The notes beneath the pieces are model-generated. The model saw only the letters and a list, made by a program, of their open reading frames with translations, made no database searches and had not been told where the DNA came from. From NCBI GenBank assembly GCA_017935525.1, contig JAGBHJ010000009.1, positions 1 to 32,786 on the forward strand: a stretch of 32,786 nucleotides of DNA, in the 5' to 3' direction. A program made the translations under genes and the position numbers. This stretch comes from Clostridia bacterium (lineage in GTDB: Bacteria; Bacillota; Clostridia; HGM11327). Within the stretch, counting starts at the first letter, position 1. Each line of letters starts with the position of its first letter. Shown here in pieces: positions 28,696 through 32,786 of this stretch.

Positions 28696-29292
28696 ATGAA
28701 AATAAAGAGATTGGTATCCGTTTTTATTGTTGCGGCGCTTCTGCTGGCGACGGCTTCCCTCAGTGGTTGTACCTGCAAGCATTACGAAAAGTCGGATATC
28801 GACAGCCTTGCAGAGGCTGAGGATATGACGGTGGAGGAAAAGATCCAAGCGGCAAAGGCGATGGAGATACTCGTTATCGATGGCAATGATTGTAAGATAG
28901 TCAGCGGAGAACATCTGCTGGAGCACTTTGTTAATGCTGAGAGGGGCGAGTGCAAGTGGATACGTACTGCAACGTACGGCGAGTTAAATGGTGAGGCATA
29001 TGTGACCTTTGAGAAAATAGAGTACCGCGATGGAAAATACGCATTTTCGTCAACGAGCACTCGGCAAAAGCCTGCCAACGTTGCGATAACTTCACGTGAA
29101 ACCCTTGAATACGATTACCTGATAAAGGATACACGATCAAAAGAAAAAGATGGGCTGGACGTTTACATACTGTCCAATATACCCGATGTGACGTTTAAGC
29201 AGATACTGTCTTCTGCGGTGTCGTCTGATTTGACAGACATAATTCGTTATGACAAAGCAAATCCGATATGGTTTTTGAAGAAAGTGGAATAA
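28696..29292 (+). CDS. Putative lipoprotein of unknown function
   Basis: I do not recognise the family. The 198-aa protein has a lipoprotein signal peptide: basic MKIKRL, a hydrophobic core and lipobox L22-S-G-C25, so it should be anchored to the outer face of the membrane. The mature part is hydrophilic, with an acidic stretch (SLAEAEDMTVEEKIQAAK) and later beta-type segments such as GEAYVTFEKIEYRDGKYAF. It is a single-gene unit with its own promoter and terminator. Confidence 0.7.
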   Translation: MKIKRLVSVFIVAALLLATASLSGCTCKHYEKSDIDSLAEAEDMTVEEKIQAAKAMEILVIDGNDCKIVSGEHLLEHFVNAERGECKWIRTATYGELNGEAYVTFEKIEYRDGKYAFSSTSTRQKPANVAITSRETLEYDYLIKDTRSKEKDGLDVYILSNIPDVTFKQILSSAVSSDLTDIIRYDKANPIWFLKKVE

Positions 29293-29320
29293 AACTTCTG
29301 CGGAATTAACGGAAAAATTT

Positions 29321-29348
29321 GCCATCGCATTTTTGTGATGGCTTTTTT
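29321..29348 (+). terminator. Intrinsic terminator after the lipoprotein gene
   Basis: GCCATCGC (29321-29328) pairs with GTGATGGC (29335-29342), one G-T wobble, loop ATTTTT, then six Ts (29343-29348). Confidence 0.85.
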
Positions 29349-29457
29349 GTATGCAAACGGAAACCTCAACTCACCTGAAAACAACACGCTGTAGGGCAGC
29401 GGCTTGTACCCGATGGTTGCTGTGCCTCGCATCCTCATTTTAATTCAAACAAATTTG

Positions 29458-29486
29458 TTGACAAATTACGGCGAATATGGTATCAT
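29458..29486 (+). promoter_or_regulatory. Sigma-A promoter of the alpha/beta hydrolase gene
   Basis: TTGACA (29458-29463), 17-nt spacer, TATCAT (29481-29486), with an extended -10 TGG (29478-29480). It lies over an in-frame ATG at 29477, which excludes that ATG as a start. Confidence 0.8.
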
Positions 29487-29533
29487 TATCCTACGGCGAT
29501 ATTTGCCGACAAAACAAAAAGAGGTCTTTACTT

Positions 29534-30700
29534 ATGGAATTATTTAAGACGGATATATTGATAGGACGCAGGCTGGAGCTTTTCTCCCAGCCCTCCTGTG
29601 ATGAGTGGGGTTACGAAAAGCCCCAGACGGATACCTTTGCGGTGCTTTACCCAAAGGAGTTTAACGCACAAAAGGAATACCCCCTCTACGTTGTATTCCA
29701 CTCTGCAGGGCACGACGTTTACTCCTGCCTTGAGTGCATAAAGACAAAGGGTAATCACGACATTTACCACGTGCCGGACGATATGTTTGGCTTGTTCCTT
29801 GACTGCAGAGCAAATACCGACGGTACTGCGGACTGGTGGTGGGGCGGCATTGACGCCCAGGGCAGGGGCAGTGACGACCGCCGAGGCGTTGAGACTCGCC
29901 CTGTGGAAAAGCGTTGCATCGCTACTATTGAGTGGACTATGGATATGTACCCCATCAACAGACAGAGGGTGTACGGCGTGGGCAACTCCATGGGCGGCAG
30001 CGGCGTGCTGGGCATAGCACTTCCCAGGGGCGATATTTTTGCGGCAATAAAGGCAAACGTGCCTGCGGGCGTGCGCCACGCGGCGGACAGATGCTGTCTT
30101 GATACCGAGGCTCCTGACGGCTTTGCTATTCCCGATCCGCCCATTGTTGTGGACTATTCCTCCCAGGTGGACGACTGGTCAAACGGTCACGAGGTGCTTT
30201 ACAATGGCATGAGGGACAAAAAATACCCGATCATGGGCTTCTGGGGTACCTTTGGCCATGCAAACAACCATGAGAACATAGCAAAATACAACGACCTCAT
30301 CCACGCATTTGACGTTTTTGCCGTTGAAAAGAATTGCGCTTATCCCGTGTTTACAAACGCCACAACGGACGACGTTATTCCGTGGCCGGACAACAGGGAC
30401 TGCGGCACGTCGGGTCAGGTAAACGGATTTTTCCGCTGGAATGTGATAAAGGATGCCGACGACGGGCTTGACATAGAGCTGCGCCTTATGAATGCCGACG
30501 AGTGGACCACAAGAGTTCAGCTGCCCATGGAATCCGTGGCAGACGTTACTCTCCGCCGCTTGCAGAGCTTTGCGCCCTGCTGTAAGGTAAAATACAGCTT
30601 TGGCGACGTTGCGGGCGAGGCAGAGCTTGAGGACGGTGTTATCACGGTCAAGGGGTTAAAGATAACACAGACACCCACCGTGCTGAGCCTGAGAAAGTAA
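29534..30700 (+). CDS. Alpha/beta hydrolase (esterase-like)
   Basis: This is an alpha/beta hydrolase (388 aa) with the nucleophile motif G150-N-S152-M-G154-G. Preceding LYVVFHSAGHDVYSCLECIK fits the oxyanion strand, and H242 or H246 in FGHANNHE may be the catalytic histidine. Several tryptophans (ADWWWGG, about residues 99-105) suggest a wide, possibly sugar-linked site. A C-terminal domain (about 295-388) looks beta-rich. There is no signal peptide. I chose ATG 29534 because the promoter -10 lies downstream of the only earlier in-frame ATG. AGAGG is 9 nt upstream. Confidence 0.75.
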   Translation: MELFKTDILIGRRLELFSQPSCDEWGYEKPQTDTFAVLYPKEFNAQKEYPLYVVFHSAGHDVYSCLECIKTKGNHDIYHVPDDMFGLFLDCRANTDGTADWWWGGIDAQGRGSDDRRGVETRPVEKRCIATIEWTMDMYPINRQRVYGVGNSMGGSGVLGIALPRGDIFAAIKANVPAGVRHAADRCCLDTEAPDGFAIPDPPIVVDYSSQVDDWSNGHEVLYNGMRDKKYPIMGFWGTFGHANNHENIAKYNDLIHAFDVFAVEKNCAYPVFTNATTDDVIPWPDNRDCGTSGQVNGFFRWNVIKDADDGLDIELRLMNADEWTTRVQLPMESVADVTLRRLQSFAPCCKVKYSFGDVAGEAELEDGVITVKGLKITQTPTVLSLRK

Positions 30701-30706
30701 ATTTTT

Positions 30707-30743
30707 GACCTGCGGAGTAATGTCGCAGGTCTTATCCCTTTTA
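30707..30743 (+). terminator. Weak terminator after the hydrolase gene
   Basis: GACCTGCG (30707-30714) pairs with CGCAGGTC (30724-30731), perfect 8 bp. The tail TTATCCCTTTT is a poor T-run, so some read-through into the nucleotidase gene is likely. Confidence 0.6.
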
Positions 30744-30779
30744 TATAAAGATCGAAGCAAATGATATTTGGAGGAAAGT

Positions 30780-32498
30780 ATGAAGAGAAAAGTAAGGATA
30801 ATTATTCCCCTGCTGGTGCTGGCGGTGGTATGCGTCGTGGGCGTTTTGTCCCTTTGTAAGGACAAAACTGTTACGGTGTATTATACCAACGACATCCACA
30901 GCTACATCGACAATCATCTTAAGAGCGAAAACGGACTGACATATTCGATGGTTGCGGCGTTAAAGGCAAATACCAAGAATTCCCTGCTGGTGGACGCAGG
31001 CGACCATATACAGGGTACTGCCTACGGCGGCATGGATAACGGCGCCACCATCATCAAGCTGATGAATGCGGCAGGCTATGACGTTGCTACCCTCGGCAAC
31101 CACGAGTTTGACTACGGTATGGCAGGATGCATGGCAACGGTGGATGCGGCGGAATTTCCCTACGTGTCCTGTAATTTCAGACATGAGACTGACGGTGTAA
31201 AGGGTGAGACCGTGCTTGAGAGTTACGTTATCAAAAAGGTCGGCGGGGTAAAGATCGCCTTTGTGGGCATTACCACTCCCGAAACCATATCGTCATCCAC
31301 TCCTGCGTATTTCCAGGATGAGAGTGGAAACTACATATACGGAATTGACGGCGGCGAAGATGGGCGCGACCTGTACGCATCTGTACAGCGGGCTATTGAC
31401 AGCGCAAAGGCTGACGGCGCGGACTATGTTATCGCCATCGGTCACCTTGGCGTAGATCTTTCTTCAGGCCCATGGACCAGCCGTAACGTGATAGCAAACA
31501 CGCAAGGGCTGGACGCATTTATCGACGGACATTCCCACACCACCATCCCCATGGAGCAGGTGGCGGATAAGACGGGCAAAACCGTGCTGCTGACCCAGAC
31601 GGGCTCCTATCTTAATGCGGTGGGCAAGCTGGTTATTTCCGACGACAGAGAGATAACCGCTCAGTTGTTGACCGGTGAGGACATACCTCCCGTTGATAGC
31701 GTAAAAAAGATAGAGGATGACTGGATAAGCAGTATAAACGACAGACTTGGCCAGGTCATCGGCTCAGCTGAAGTCACCCTTGACAATTTTGACAGCGACG
31801 GCAAGCGCCTTGTGCGCAAGCAGGGCACAAATTCGGGCGATTTTGCGGCGGATGCCTTGTATTATCTTTTTGACGATATGGGAATGGACGTGGATATTGC
31901 GGTGATGAACGGCGGCGGTATCCGCAATACGGCCATTACGGGTCAGCTGACGTATCTGAGCTGTAAGGAGATACACACATTCGGCAACGTTGCCTGCCTG
32001 TTAAAGGTAACAGGTCAGCAGATATTGGACGCTCTGGAATGGGGCTCCAAGGGTGTAAGCGACCTTGCGGAGGACGGCAGTTTTCTCCACGTTGCGGGTG
32101 TGACGTACACTCTCGACCTGGGGTACGAGTCCACTGTGCAGGCTGACGACAAGGACGTCTGGACGGGCGGCCCTACGGGGGAATACAGAGTAAAGGACGT
32201 TATGATATATAATAAGCAGACGGGCGAATACGAGCCGTTAGATCTTACTGCCGAGTACAATATGGCGGGCTACAATTATACACTCCGTGACCTTGGTGGC
32301 GGTTTTGCTATGCTCAACGGCGCCACAAACGTGCTGGATTACGTTATGGAGGACTATATGGTCCTTGCCAATTACATCAAGGGCTTTGAAAACGGCGTTG
32401 TAGGGGTAGAAAATTCTCCTCTTGCTGCAAAATACGAGGGAATGCTGATGGATTACAGTAGCGTAAACGGCTCGGGCCGTATTAACGTTGTGGATTGA
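30780..32498 (+). CDS. 5'-nucleotidase / bifunctional UshA-like metallophosphoesterase
   Basis: This is a calcineurin-like phosphoesterase with a 5'-nucleotidase C-terminal domain (572 aa). A basic start and hydrophobic helix (residues 7-25) export and probably anchor it. Metal motifs are TNDIHS (36-41), DAGDH (72-76), GNHEFDYG (106-113) and GHSHT. The C-terminal domain carries NGGGIRNTAI, which helps bind the nucleotide base. It would release phosphate or nucleosides outside the cell. LSLC lacks a good lipobox and there is no LPXTG anchor. I chose ATG 30780 because GGAGG is 5 nt upstream; an earlier TTG overlaps that site. Confidence 0.88.
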   Translation: MKRKVRIIIPLLVLAVVCVVGVLSLCKDKTVTVYYTNDIHSYIDNHLKSENGLTYSMVAALKANTKNSLLVDAGDHIQGTAYGGMDNGATIIKLMNAAGYDVATLGNHEFDYGMAGCMATVDAAEFPYVSCNFRHETDGVKGETVLESYVIKKVGGVKIAFVGITTPETISSSTPAYFQDESGNYIYGIDGGEDGRDLYASVQRAIDSAKADGADYVIAIGHLGVDLSSGPWTSRNVIANTQGLDAFIDGHSHTTIPMEQVADKTGKTVLLTQTGSYLNAVGKLVISDDREITAQLLTGEDIPPVDSVKKIEDDWISSINDRLGQVIGSAEVTLDNFDSDGKRLVRKQGTNSGDFAADALYYLFDDMGMDVDIAVMNGGGIRNTAITGQLTYLSCKEIHTFGNVACLLKVTGQQILDALEWGSKGVSDLAEDGSFLHVAGVTYTLDLGYESTVQADDKDVWTGGPTGEYRVKDVMIYNKQTGEYEPLDLTAEYNMAGYNYTLRDLGGGFAMLNGATNVLDYVMEDYMVLANYIKGFENGVVGVENSPLAAKYEGMLMDYSSVNGSGRINVVD

Positions 32499-32503
32499 GG
32501 TAT

Positions 32504-32551
32504 AATAATCACATCTAATGTACAAACTTCGTTTGTTATAATGTGATTATT
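32504..32551 (+). other. Long hairpin downstream of the nucleotidase gene
   Basis: AATAATCACAT (32504-32514) pairs perfectly with ATGTGATTATT (32541-32551). Inside it ACAAAC (32522-32527) pairs with GTTTGT (32531-32536) around TTC. It begins 6 nt after the stop. No T-run follows, so it is not a simple terminator. Confidence 0.6.
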
Positions 32552-32566
32552 GAATCGTTTGGGGTA

Positions 32567-32587
32567 GAAATGCGGATAGCGCATTTC
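32567..32587 (+). other. Second hairpin in the same spacer
   Basis: GAAATGCG (32567-32574) pairs perfectly with CGCATTTC (32580-32587), loop GATAG. It is the second of three consecutive hairpins between 32504 and 32650. Confidence 0.55.
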
Positions 32588-32620
32588 ATTATGATATGAT
32601 AGTTACTTGCCGACAGGAAT

Positions 32621-32658
32621 GGGATGAGGAATTAAAAAATTCCTCGTCCCTTTTTCTT
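32621..32658 (+). terminator. Intrinsic terminator
   Basis: GGGATGAGGAATT (32621-32633) pairs with AATTCCTCGTCCC (32638-32650), one T-G wobble, loop AAAA, then TTTTTCTTT. It ends either the nucleotidase transcript or a small RNA carrying the two hairpins upstream. Confidence 0.85.
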
Positions 32659-32690
32659 TGCAAGCGCTGACTTAATTAAAGACAACAAAC

Positions 32691-32742
32691 GGGAGGCGCC
32701 CCTACAGAAAAATAAAATTCTATCACCGTAGGGGGGCTCCCC
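32691..32742 (+). repeat. Imperfect inverted repeat, REP-like
   Basis: GGGAGGCGCCCCTAC (32691-32705) and GTAGGGGGGCTCCC (32728-32741) are near-complementary arms around an AT-rich loop. A TAGGGGC-type arm at a gene end resembles dispersed elements of Clostridia. From 32659 to the window end I see no gene, only repeats. Confidence 0.55.
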
Positions 32743-32762
32743 CTCAATTTTGCCAAAACCAA

Positions 32763-32786
32763 CGTAAAGTCAAAATTGACTTTACG
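32763..32786 (+). repeat. Inverted repeat at the right edge
   Basis: CGTAAAGTCAA (32763-32773) pairs perfectly with TTGACTTTACG (32776-32786), with only AA between. CAAAATTG (32771-32778) can alternatively pair with CAATTTTG (32745-32752). The element may continue beyond the window. Its role is unknown; it could be a repeat or the end of a mobile element. Confidence 0.6.

Noticed and set aside
30780..32498. Cell-wall sorting signal or lipobox on the nucleotidase
   Set aside because: There is no LPXTG-like C-terminus, and LSLC has Leu at the -1 position, which is unsuitable for lipoprotein cleavage.

Overview
The window looks like chromosomal DNA of a Gram-positive Clostridia bacterium (Bacillota), probably an Oscillospirales or Ruminococcus-like gut lineage. 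The basis is strong AGGAGG-type Shine-Dalgarno sites, sigma-A promoters, contiguous S10-spc-alpha ribosomal clusters with rpsD inside the alpha part, zinc-type (C+) S14, L24, L33, L36 and S4, a KOW protein next to infA, RlmH, and a YtrA-type GntR/ABC operon. The exact genus is an inference.

Layout. (1) Positions 1-14012, + strand: the 3' end of rplC, then rplD-rplW-rplB-rpsS-rplV-rpsC-rplP-rpmC-rpsQ-rplN-rplX-rplE-rpsN-rpsH-rplF-rplR-rpsE-rpmD-rplO-secY-map-KOW gene-infA-rpmJ-rpsM-rpsK-rpsD-rpoA-rplQ, closed by a terminator near 14055. adk, often found between secY and map, is absent. rplR carries an apparent frameshift. (2) 14100-16080: nrdR with a membrane-anchored HlyD-like gene. (3) 16160-19760: a GntR/YtrA-like regulator, an ABC ATPase and two paralogous permeases. 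The regulator gene has an in-frame amber codon 96 nt before the stop that overlaps the ABC gene. (4) 19793-22843: a DtxR/MntR-like regulator, a sugar isomerase-like TIM barrel and rlmH, then a serine hydrolase and a TSCPD protein. (5) 22880-26540: rpmG-secE-nusG-rplK-rplA-rplJ-rplL. This cluster has its own promoter with a palindrome, a leader stem-loop, an L1-binding-site mimic before rplA and an L10 leader with attenuator before rplJ. It ends at terminators and is not followed by rpoBC. (6) 26589-28221: thrC on the minus strand, converging on rplL. (7) 28270-32786: a repeat-rich spacer, a lipoprotein, an alpha/beta hydrolase and a 5'-nucleotidase-like protein, each with its own signals, then a hairpin- and repeat-rich end.

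How it works together. Regions 1 and 5 make most of the large ribosomal subunit, the 30S head proteins, the Sec channel, RNA polymerase alpha, NusG, IF-1 and N-terminal methionine processing. Control appears to act largely at the RNA level. The L1 and L10 sites fit established feedback families. I also see two places (rpmJ and rplQ) where the Shine-Dalgarno is about 36 nt from the start codon with a hairpin filling the gap, as if the hairpin restores normal spacing. That repeated design is the most unusual feature I found. I found no CRISPR array, tRNA, rRNA, phage or transposase gene.
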